A stretch of DNA of 64,000 nt from Membranipora membranacea (taxonomy: Eukaryota; Bryozoa; Gymnolaemata; Cheilostomatida; Membraniporidae). The DNA lies in the NCBI GenBank assembly GCA_914767715.1, contig OU612065.1, forward strand, positions 29,514,001 to 29,578,000, in the 5' to 3' direction. A model generated the notes under the pieces. That model saw only the letters and a list, made by a program, of their open reading frames with translations. It was not told the DNA's origin and did not search any database. A program made the translations under genes and the position numbers. Position 1 is the stretch's first letter; each line of letters opens with the position of its first letter. Positions 22,951-33,838 of this stretch are shown in pieces.

Positions 22951-25055
22951 GGTGCTTTCTGCAAAATATATATTTATTATATTTTTCTCGGCTTCCCTCA
23001 TTAACAGGATTATTTATTTTTCATCGAAGGACCTGTCATGTCCATCATCCGCTGATATATTACTATCTCTCAGGTACAGGTGGAAATACTTAATTTTGGT
23101 TCAATTAAAATCCAGCAGAACATCTAATTTTCTGACTCAATATAAATCATTTCCAATCCTTATTTTATCGGAAATATCAGTCCAGGGTGATATTTATTGT
23201 CTGCCATATAAAATAGTTTGTAATAATAATCTCAATGATGACAAAGAAACCTTGATTTTCTCACGAGTAAGAATTCCAACATGCAAAAATATTTCAGTCA
23301 GAAGCTACTCATGTGGATTATATTAAGACACACAAGAAATAAACTGATTATCATAATTATAAAACACAATTAATAAAATTGACTTTACCTTTGCTAACAC
23401 AGCCTGCCTGATTCACTGCTCAAGCTGGGTGAATCTAGTGACCTTGTATTCATCTTGGCCTCTTATATGTAGCTCTCAGTTGGTAGAAAAATCTAGCATC
23501 ATACGTGAGGTGTGGTCTGTCATCAACATATATCAAAGAAAGTGATGGTAGGTATGAATGTCAGATTGTTATAGACAGATGACGGTCACGTTTATGAAGA
23601 TGTCGGTCAGGCTGCTACCTTAAGGTCATCATAACTTTTTTCATCAAATTTGATCTCGTTGCTTGCCATCTCCAGCCACATAGAGAGTGCTGGTATTGCT
23701 ATTTGAGAGAAACAGGATACTAACAGCAATGCACGTCCGTCCGGTGGCTGTAGATTGATTTATTTGTTGTTTTTACCTAGCTGATATGATGGCTGTCACT
23801 TGGTTTTTATCTACCAGCTGAAATCCCATTGAACGCAAACCAGATATTTCGGATCCACAAAACCATACCTAGATCACCAAGCAGCTATCCCACGACAAAA
23901 GTGACAGTGCGCTTTTAAAGTGATTGTGAAAGAATATCTGGTTTTGGTATTCTTCTAGAGTTCTTAGTCTAATTGAGAATACTGCTTTAGGTTCATCAAC
24001 GGCCTTGGACTGGTTTCAGGCAATTTTAGCCAAAAGTTGAGATGGGAAGGTACTTAAAAGTCACTATTGTCATGATAGTATATGAAAAATATGTTCGACC
24101 AAAATATAGTACCTTTGTATCTCAAATTCGAGTGAAATTTGATTAAAACATGGCCACCAGATGTTTATCAACCTAGAGCAGTATTATACCAGGGAGTTTG
24201 GGAGCTGTCCCAATAAATTAAATATAGACTAAATTCTATCACAATCACTATAACTAAGAAAACCAAACAAGTTGAAGGCTCAGCAATATAATGAAGGAGA
24301 AAACCTAAGTTAGGTACAAGGTATAAATGACGGTGGACCACCTAAAGAAATCAGAGTCGTTCATCCCTGCTCACAGCATAAGTAGTAGAGTAGGTGAGGA
24401 ATTTTCTTGAGATTGCATGAAACGGACTGTCGATGGAACAAATATAAAAACCAGCAATACATAAAAGTGAAATGTTATGCAAACATATGGACAAAAAATA
24501 TACCTGTCAACAGTCACGTACAAGCTGTCGGCAACGACAAAGCTGCACCTACCTAAATACCAGCACATTGAACTATGCAACCTCAAATGCTCAAACATTC
24601 AGTCAAAAAGTCACTAGCAGAGAAACCTAAATGGCTAGACGACATGGCGACCGTACAACACCCAGCACGGTCTATAGTTAATAGGTCTTCGGCGTTAGCC
24701 TAACCACCACACTTATTCTAGTATCGTATCAATATATGATATCAATCTCAGCCCGACATAAAACCTTAGGCTAAGATCCTACATTAAGGATCATCATGTA
24801 CTCATTCCAAGTTCCACATGCACACTGCTACTTTCATACTTCTACATTCATACCTCTTCATATAGGAGGAATAATGGCCTGCTATAACATTATGTCAACA
24901 CTTTACAATTTCTCATATTTTCAGAGCCAACATGTGGTTTTCATTTGGCTCATGACAGGAATCCATCTAAATAATAATATCCTTTTAGCTATATGCAATA
25001 CCACAGACAATATAATGTATTTCAACACTGTATGAACACCCTCTCTTATTGGTAT
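22951..25055. other. Intergenic region upstream of nucleoside hydrolase copy A
   Basis: This must include the promoter and 5' UTR exon of copy A, which cannot be placed from sequence alone. A decayed fragment of the 14230-17005 gene lies at 24250-24330. Other open frames are short and unsupported. Confidence 0.5.
24250..24330 (+). pseudogene. Decayed fragment related to the 14230-17005 gene
   Basis: The words AACTAAGAAAACCAA, GAAGGCT and GTACAAGGT occur in the same order and nearly the same spacing as in exon 2 of the nuclear-protein gene (about 16014-16095). They encode the KTKKTEG region there. Here the frame is broken by a TAA and indels. This suggests a small duplicated and degenerate piece rather than a gene. 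Confidence 0.4.
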
Positions 25056-25759
25056 CACAGAGTAAGGATAAACAGAGGGGACACTTCAATGATCGTTATA
25101 GTGCCTGCGGTTTTGATCCACTGGGGGAAAATCATCAATCTGGCCACCTGCAAATTTCAATAGTTATATAAGTTACAATGTGAGGTTTTAGGCAGACATA
25201 CCTACCTTTGATAGGTCATAATTCATTCTGTATTTATCCCAAAGACTGATTTCCAACTTTTTTGAAATTTCCAACCTTCAAGCTATACACCATATTGTTG
25301 TCATTTTTTGCTAGGATGCATAGGCTATGAGTTATATGGGTTTTTAAAATGAGTTTTTCCATATAGATTTACATGTGACAATTGATGGATGGCTGGTCAT
25401 CAAAATTAGGAAATGTCCGTGTACTGACCCAAGCCGCTTGTTAATCTATATGATATAACTCATTTTAAAAACCCGTATAAATCATAGCCTATGTATCCTA
25501 GCAAAAATTGACAACAATATGGTGTATAGCTTGAAGGTTGGACGTTTCAAAAAAGTTGGAAATCAGTCTTTGGGATGAACACAGAAAGACTGATGGCCCA
25601 ACAAAGGTAGGCATGTATGTATGAGAAAATCCCTTATTAGCTTATATATTTATTGAAAATTGGCAGGTGGCCAGATGATGATTTTCCCCCCAGTAGCTCA
25701 AAAACTGCAGGCGCTGTAATGATCATTGAAGTGTCCCCTCTGTTTATCCTTACTCTGTG
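25056..25759. mobile_element. 704-bp foldback element with ~315-bp arms and 7-bp target duplication
   Basis: The ends are CACAGAGTAAGGATAAACAG and its complement. Imperfect inverted arms cover about 25056-25370 and 25443-25759, with a central spacer of about 70 bp. The heptamer TTGGTAT flanks both ends (25049-25055, 25760-25766). No coding capacity is visible, so it is non-autonomous. The CA...TG termini and 7-bp duplication match those of the ultra-short hairpins in this window. Confidence 0.85.
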
Positions 25760-25929
25760 TTGGTATCTTTCAACAGTAGAAATCGTTTACTAACAGAAAT
25801 AAAGCAGGCAACTCCGGCCAATGACAAAATTTTAACATAAATGATAATAATTTGAACGGAGCTTATGTAAACCTCAGTAAAGTCAATTCAATTTACCACA
25901 TTGGATTTAGAGTTAAATAGCACTCTGCG

Positions 25930-26306
25930 TACCGTAATCCCTCACCTATAAGTCACCGGACTTATAAGTGAATCACCCCCCTCAGAAAAAATAAAAATGC
26001 TCCAGCTATAAGACACCCCACAGCTATAAGACACCCCACCGCTCTAAGACACTCACTACACTACACTCACTACAAATGAACTAAGTAGTTTTGGGAAAAA
26101 AAATGCCCTCAGTGGGTTTCGAACTCACAACTCCATGTTTACAAGTCGACCGCTCTACCACTGAGCTATTCATCTTCGGTGATTGTAAGAGATTTTGGTC
26201 CAAATTAAATATAATTATGCTTCAAATGATAGTCGCGTCTATATACTACTCTCTTATAGCCGCCTTCACTTATGAGTCGCGCGATCTATAGGTGAGGGAT
26301 TACGGT
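25930..26306. mobile_element. TA-flanked miniature element enclosing a tRNA-like unit, copy 1
   Basis: Terminal inverted repeats CCGTAATCCCTCACCTATA are flanked by TA on both sides, the target duplication typical of Tc1/mariner/pogo elements. Near the left end the unit AGCTATAAGACACCCC is repeated. The interior holds a tRNA-derived sequence on the minus strand that ends in T8. The copy at 38798-39114 has the same architecture. No transposase frame is present. Confidence 0.8.
26096..26177 (-). ncRNA. tRNA-derived Pol III unit inside the miniature element, copy 1
   Basis: Read on the minus strand, it has an A-box-like TAGCTCAGTGGTAGAGCG, an anticodon-loop-like CTTGTAA (TGT, threonine-like) and a B-box-like GAGTTCGAAACCC. 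It then has eight T at 26103-26096, a Pol III terminator. The acceptor and anticodon stems do not pair, so this is not a functional tRNA. It may still be transcribed. Confidence 0.6.
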
Positions 26307-27002
26307 AAGTGCAAACTGTTGAGGCATACATTTGTCTCTGCAGCATATGGCCTGAATTAATTCACCTAAACTGAGTACCTAATTTGGAGAAACATTGGAA
26401 ACCTACTATTTGGAAATATTTTTGCCTAAATGAAACACTGGCTTTGGTATCTCATAAACTATAACTTTGGAGTTGCCTTCCACTATGTCACAAGGCTATC
26501 CTGCAGGCAGAGTAATTAATTAGAGTAATCTTCTAAGTAATGCTTGGAATCTTGAGTTGGACTACTGCTAGCCTTCCTAGTATATAATTATAAAGTTTGT
26601 GTATGTAATATGTTTGTAATGTAATAGAATGTGTAATTTTCTAGTTGTTGTTGTTAGAAAAGGAATGGTGGAAATAGAATAGTCAATCAATTTATCAATA
26701 AAGTTTCGAGATATAATTAACACAAAACATAAGCTGTATTCAAATATCACATTAAAAAAACACTATAGGAGTAGTATGTGATTATAAATATGCTATCTCG
26801 ATTTCAGATATGTGTAAATTCGTAATAGCATTGTCAAGAACCTGAAAGAATGTGTTGTTTCAAATTCAGAATAACTCTCTTACTCTAAATTCATGTTGTT
26901 GTTCTTTTTTAGATTATGAAAAATATGAGATTCTAAATTAAACACAAGCTCAGTCTGTGTCAAGAAATCGTGTAGCTGCAACTAACCTGTACAGACCTGT
27001 GT
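26307..27002. other. Intergenic region between the two nucleoside hydrolase genes
   Basis: Downstream of copy B on the minus strand, this should contain its 3' UTR. I see no recognised gene or strong repeat. Confidence 0.5.
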
Positions 27003-30000
27003 TTATCTGAGCATCAGTCTCTCCATATTGCTAGTGTGCCTCTCTACATCAATGCTGAGTATAAGCTCATGCTTCTTAGTGTCACGAGGGAACAATCCCT
27101 CTCTCCATTCTGGTACCATCATACCTACGGAGAAAGAAATAAATTGATCAATATGATGATAACCAGTAGCATCAGGCGCTAAAATCATATAGACCTTGCA
27201 ATACGCATCTGATGTAATTCATGGTTTTTGTTGCAAATTAGGAATAAATAAAATAAATGCTATCAGACACATTTTATCCACAACAATTCCAATTTAGAAA
27301 CTGACCCAAGTTCTTCTATCTAGGTTGAGTTTTTGTATGATTGTGCGCGTCAAGCTATTTAGTGACAGGAAATCCTGCCTCAATACAACTAAACCAAAAC
27401 CAACAGGAGGCAAGTGAGTTTGTGTTCTCAAACAAGTGTCCTTCCCCCTCGCAAGTTAGAGGATAGTGTAAGAGTAAACCTTACCTGAACAATGAGGGCT
27501 AGCAGTCTCAACTGTAACTCTCTGCCATGAGGACTCTGTCACGATGTCCGGCTGCAGAGCCACACTCATAGCTAGAGGATCACAGATAGAGAATCCAATA
27601 TCCGGCCAGCGGCTTCTTCTGGTTATTGAGAAAGGTTTGACAATTTTACTCATGAATTCTCCCCTGGCTGTTGTAAAGCTTGATGTCCACTTGCCAAACC
27701 ATTCCTGGAAACCAAAAATATTTGTTTGTGTTGCATTTAAAAATATGGAACACTCATTTACTCTTCAAAGCAAACCGGACCAAATAATCATGTATATAGC
27801 TAAAAATTGACACAGCGATATTTGATGTAGCACATTCTATTATCAAGAATTGGTGGGGCTGAGGTTTATAATGGAAAGCCACTACCAGCAACTTGGGCCA
27901 AGTTTGAGCACTTGAACTACACTTACCCATGACAAAGCGTATTTGAGTCCACAAAGTTCCCAACCGCATATCTGACAATGGCATGTGGTATCTTCTAGCA
28001 CAATTTGAGCTGCTACTGGGTCACAGGCAAAATTAAATTCAGCACCAAGACGAGCGTTTCCTTTGCCTGCAAATATAAGTTACATGTTGAGACAGGAGTT
28101 ACATTTCTCCTGACAAAAACGGTTGGTTGTTTCATCAAGGATATATTACTAGGGTTACAATAATAAATCAAACTACCAATCAGCTTCGATAAAAAAAGTG
28201 ATCAAATTATTACTATTTCGTGGAAAGTTTCTCAAGCTTCAGCTCAGTATTATTCAGGTCTTTCTTGATTGAATGTTGGATGCATGAATATATCTTGACT
28301 ACACATTTTAACAGCCTTCCAAGCTAGCCTGGGCAGGCTTCGTGGGTGGGCTGGGGGACAGCCAGGGTAAATCCATTTGACAAGAGTGGACAACTCACGA
28401 ATAAATTACAATAGATGTGAGTTCGGATAAAAAAAAAGAGTTGTCCGGTTTGATTCTATGGTCTATTGGTCATCTGATCACAATGCAGAATCTACTAAAC
28501 TTAGACTAAATCTTCTTCACTCAAGCCAGTCTCTACTAGCTAAGCTTAAGTAAGTACAGTTTTAAAAACAGTATGGCATGCTAAATGAACAGGGAATCAC
28601 ATCAAATCAGAAGGAGAATCAAAGAATTAAACCATGGACTACTCCTTGGTCAAACTAACAAAGATGTTTGTGTTAGTTGTGATAGATGGCACTCTATATC
28701 GTATATCCGAATTTATGAAAATGATAGATAGGTATGTGTCGTGACCTTGAAGAGGTCACAACGGATTTACCCAAGCTGTACCCCCACTCACCCCTGACAG
28801 CCTGCCCAGCCTACTTCTATATCATCAAAGACTCCGGAAGGACCACAGCAATATATAGTCTGGCAGCTAGTACAGCAGTAATTATGCAATATTTTCACAT
28901 TTGGAAAATTCAAAGCACTATTGGGTAAAAATTATGTATAGTGTTAGAAATGGTCCTCCCTTCTCATCTATGAGCTATGAGGTCCAAAGTGCCTGGTGCC
29001 TAGGGGCCTTGTGCTGTGCCAACCTAATAAGCCATCACGTCAAAAGACTTTTGATTACCATTATTTTCCACATGAGGTCAAAATAAATATAGTTCCATTG
29101 TCAGGAGACTTTTTACAATAGTAGATAACTTCATTTATTAATTTATACAGTTCTCTCAAGTAGATGGAAGTGATAGTTTATTGGGCTGTTACAGCACTAG
29201 GCCCCACGGGTACCTCCTAGCTGAGATGAGGACGGAGGACAATTTCTGACACTATAAATAATTTCTACCCAGATGTGCTCTGAATTTTCTAATTGTGAAA
29301 ATATTGCGTTTCTACTGCAGAACTAGCTGCCAGACTTTATCGTGCTGTTGTCCTTTCGGAGTCTTTAAGTTAATAAATTTCAGGTTCAACCGGTATTGCG
29401 GGGAAGATGACGAGACACCCCATCTGTTCTTGTATCCCTGCATACTATACTTGTAGAGAAAAAATTACCTAAATCCTACCTTCCGTGTTGCCTCCCATTA
29501 TGACGAGCTTCTTCAGTTTGGATGAGAAAGTACCATCTAATCTATAAGCCACCGCTAAGTTAGTAAGAGGTCCCAAAGCAACAAGAGTAATCTCCCCTAC
29601 AAAAGAACAGTTGTTTTATGGAGAGTTTGTTTAGTTCTAAAATCAGCCATATTTTGGAGTTATGCTCCCCAATTTAGGCATAGCTTGTCATGAGAACGCC
29701 AATTGAATTTATTTTATATATAACTGAAAATTATTTTTATCGTTCTGGGAAACTACATCAGCTTTCAAACTATGTACATGTTTATTCTTAAATCTTGGAA
29801 AATATTGTAACCTTTTAAGCTTTGTGTCATAGATTATAAACGGTAGGTTTCACCATCCACATCGAAGAATAAAAATAAATAAAAATACGGGACATCCGTT
29901 ACAGCAAATAATACTGGGTATATCCGTGGTTTTTTCCTCTTGAATTTAGATTCTTATGTTACTACAAAGGCCAAAGTGAGAAAAAAACAATTGCTTTTTT

Positions 30001-31636
30001 CGTTTGTAAGTACCTGGGTATTTGTTGACTAGATCCACTAAGGTGTGCGATGCGTGCCCTGGCTTGAGACTTTCCTCACAAGCTTCATACTCATGAGCAA
30101 AGCCTCCCAGCCCATCATGACCGTGTATAACATCAGACTTCAAACCATTAGTAGATAGACCTTTACTGCAACCTGCAAATACAGGAACCTGCAAGAGAAG
30201 AACATTGAGATAGGAGCATACATAAGCTGATATATTAATTTAAAAACTGGTTGGTTGGTGGTGTGGTAGAGATTTTTTTTTTCCAATCCACAACAAAGCC
30301 GGATCATATACAAACATAACATTATTGATAGAATGTGTTTATTTGGCTATACTAATAATTTGGGTGAGAATACCGTATTATTACTACATATATTTACTTA
30401 CTAGCGATTTTAATAACAAAATACCCCAGAGGCGTGAAGTATTCGCAGATGGACAAGTTCTCCATTACGCACATGCTTGAAATAGAGTAGCTAAAATTTA
30501 TTCACAATGTAGACTCCCAATTCATTTCCACATCCTTAGATCCCAACTTAGCTGGCCAAAATTAAGTGCTAGCTAACCTTTAGCGCTAACCTTGAGTGCT
30601 AGCAACATTTTTTTCAGTTCATTGGCATAGTCTTATTTTTTGTTGAATCTTTGTTAGTATAATTTTTCTTTGTTGCCATTTATGTCGCATCATGAAAAGC
30701 ATTAGTAATAATGAATCGTTGCTGACAATAAAAGTATTATATATATATAGTCACTCCCGACCTAGCTAAGCTAAACTCTAGCTAATAGCTACTCCTCTAG
30801 AGTCTAGATTATGGAAATACCATGTAATAAATGTTTAGACACGTAATACTTACCATACAATATACAACATGACAGCAACCAAATTATTTATATTCAAGCC
30901 AAGGATACAGATTTTGTCTCACAATTTTAGATAACAAAGGTAAAATAGCCAGTGACAATAGCCAGCAAATATGCACTTATAAATAAGCGTAAAGTAGCAG
31001 ACAACCCAGGCACAATAATATTGTTTTTGTAGATGATCTTGTAACTGAGATGACTGTTTATGTATTAGATTGACACTAACAAAAGATAATTGCTTCGTCT
31101 CTCGAAACAAATTCTGTTATGCATCATTTTTTTCCAATAATATATTTATTTTGAAAGTATGGGTATTCCAGTTACTGAAACAAAATGGTGGAGGAGAATA
31201 CTTAATTGCAATGATATTAAAAATTTGAATTTGATATTTATTTACAACGTCCAAATTGTGAAGTAGTACATCATTACGCATCAAATATCAAAATATAAAT
31301 TTTGTGGTTCGGCCAATCCTATCAAATTCTTCTTTTCATATGGCACAAAAGTGAGCACATCCTTCATCTTACTGAATGAAATTTGATGCCAGAACTAAAA
31401 TTCTACTTTTATTGTAAAGAGATGATAAATCGGGTAAAATTACTCACAGTCTTCTGAGCAAGTTTGAGTGTTTTCAGAGTATTAGCAACACCCTTCTCCA
31501 GAGCACAGTTACCATCAACAACCGTTATCGCAAGCAGATCAATATCTGGTGAATCTAAAGCCATGCAGAGGGCAACAGCATCGTCAACACCTGTGTCACA
31601 GTCAATGATGAACTTCTTCTTGTTTATTTGAGCCAT
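27003..31636 (-). CDS. Inosine-uridine preferring nucleoside hydrolase, copy B
   Basis: Tandem paralogue of copy A, with the same role expected from the family. Coding exons on the minus strand are 31636-31448, 30188-30014, 29596-29480, 28066-27927, 27704-27485 and 27124-27003. Their lengths (189, 175, 117, 140, 220, 122) are identical to copy A, giving 320 residues. The DCDTGVDD calcium site (residues 12-19), HGHDGLGG and GNARLGAEFNFACDP are all present, as is CDPLAM with cysteine before the aspartate. An AG acceptor (TTATTACAG) eight bases before the ATG implies a separate 5' UTR exon, as in copy A. Exon 3 differs from copy A at only two of 117 bases, whereas exons 2 and 4 differ at roughly one base in six or seven. 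Introns are unrelated in length. Both genes look intact. Confidence 0.93.
28828..29366. repeat. Long inverted repeat (~200-bp arms) in intron 3 of copy B
   Basis: The left arm (about 28828-29041) is complementary to the right arm (about 29167-29366). Clear blocks include AGTCTGGCAGCTAGT, AATATTTTCACA and the CTCATCT/AGATGAG region. The arms are imperfect, so the element is old. The intron transcript could form a long hairpin RNA. No target duplication could be defined. Confidence 0.75.
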
Positions 31637-33838
31637 ACTACCTTCTGTAATAAACACGTAACTTTGGTCTGACCTGACGGAGACCAAACTCCTCTCTAGA
31701 TATAATGATTTTAACTTGGGGTTAACTGGTGGATAATGCTTATGGAGAGGTGATAATATCCATGGTCAGTCATGTGAATTGGATGTTAATCTGAAGTAAA
31801 AATAATGATGAGGGATAATGACCATGCATATTATAAAAGCCTAAGCTCTTGTCTAGGGAGAGTGCATTGAAATCATTACTCCTGCATGATAGTTATTGGA
31901 GATGAACCGACCATTTCTGCCCCCTGCATGAATAGTTATGACCTCCACTCCAGGTCTTGTCAAGTTGTGACTTACATACAGGTTCAACATTTGTAACATT
32001 ATTTTAGCTTTTTATTGGGCTCAATTACTTTTTCAAGAAGCTATTGTTTTTATACTAATAGATAGATGGGATGGAGAGCTGAGCCCAGCTATGACTATGA
32101 GACTCAAGTGGAGGGTAAGAGACTTATTTATATTAAATTTATCATTGCAGTGAGACTAGTTAGATATCTCTGAATGCATAACCTGCAAAGGAGAGAGTCT
32201 GCAAATGATATGTATTATTACCTAATATTATTATTATAATAATAATATTAATAGTTTTAATTAAATCAGTAATTTAATGGATTAACAAACAAACATGCCA
32301 CTTGTTGCTCACTATATTTGACCATTTGCAGAGAAGAAATACTTCCTATACATTTGGACAGCAGCCTAAACCCTCTGCACAGTATCATTGGTAGCTGAAA
32401 TCAAGTTGTAGACAAATGCAGACAAAAACACAAAATTAATTGGAATTTTCATGATTGTGATTTTACATGTTTTGTGGGGTGCTGAACTACTGCCCTCAAA
32501 CAAAACTCTGTAGAGCCTGGTCTAAATATATTCTAGCGACTCCAATCAAAACATTCTCCTTACTTTGTTACAACAAGTTTGGTTGGGTAAATTTAGTTTC
32601 TTTGCCCAATCAAATTTGATGAGAGAATTGATTACTATCAATAAATGAAAACATGTTTAGTCACTGAAACACATGTCTAAAAAGTTGATATTATATTTTT
32701 TCAAGTTTGCAGGCAAGAGACCCAAAATATTTGTAGGCATTGAAGATAACCTTGTTAGTGACATGTCCCAACCTGCACCAGATATTAATCAAAATAAGAC
32801 TCTTAAGAGTGAGGCTGAGCCAGTTCTCTCAGTGCCCAGAACAATACTCCCTGTCACTTCCACTGTAAAAAATACAAACATTCCTCCTCCATGGGCCCAA
32901 GAGTTAGAGGGCCTATCCATATATTCTAACTATCATCAACTATATGTTACTGTACAATGCATATTAGTTGCATGTGTTTTTGTATCACTGAAATCTACTG
33001 CAATTCTGTGATAAGTATTAATAAGCATTACAGTTTGCCTAGATATTCTCCCTGGTTAGAGAGAGTCATATATGAAGCAGAGAGAGATATAAATAAATAA
33101 ATATAAATACTGTTGTAGTGACATGTCTGTAAGTAGAACCTAAGCAGGGTGGGTGGGTTTTATAAGGTTTTATTGAGGTGGAACTGGAAGGATTATGGAA
33201 AACAATCCATGGCTAATCTAATCGGTTAGGCTTGGTTAATAAATTGTTGCCCAGCCAAGGTTAAAGGGCCCTGACTCTGATCAGAGGCAACTAATATATT
33301 TGCCCAGCCCCCAGCTAGTTAATTGCTCTGATAAAACCCTTGTTGTAAGAAATTGATAAATCATAGGTAGGTATTTATTTGACTGCACTGGCCCAAAATA
33401 TATATTAGTGCTCCTCCTCATAAATACTTATCTGGCCTCTCTGTATAGTCTTGTAAATTTATTATGCATAGCAGATTAATTTAATTTTGCTTGCTAAGGT
33501 TACAATCGTCCAGCTGTACCCATTATGAAACTGGTACTGAACTGGTAGTCATAGGTTATAGAATACATGGCGGGGTTCAGTTTGGTTCTAGATAGCTTAC
33601 ATAATAATAATATTAAAGAGTTCATTTATATACTGCTTAATGTAAGCCACAATGGGTACTTCTAAGCGGTGAACACTACATAATTACCGCCCGGTCACTG
33701 GGTCCAAGCACTACATAGCCAACTCTGACTAATGACATATTATCGCGCTACCAACAATACTGCAAAGTCCTGAGCTTGATAGCATTGTCAGAAATGTAAT
33801 TGTTAAAATTTCCTATTACAGGAGATTGATTCACTAAT
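31637..33838. other. Divergent intergenic region between nucleoside hydrolase B and METTL15
   Basis: This must hold the promoters of both genes, which diverge from here. An open frame ending at 33011 with an acceptor-like TTTGCAG at 32712 could be an exon, but nothing supports joining it to a neighbour. A palindromic ATTATTATTATAATAATAATATT lies near 32224. Confidence 0.5.

Noticed and set aside
26096-26177. Functional tRNA-Thr gene
   Set aside because: The A and B boxes are good, but the acceptor and anticodon stems do not pair. The unit recurs inside a transposon, so it is tRNA-derived rather than a tRNA gene.
32713-33011. Plus-strand open frame after a TTTGCAG acceptor, peptide with GKRPKIFVGIEDN
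   Set aside because: No donor or partner exon joins it to METTL15, whose first exon already supplies a plausible start and mitochondrial targeting sequence.
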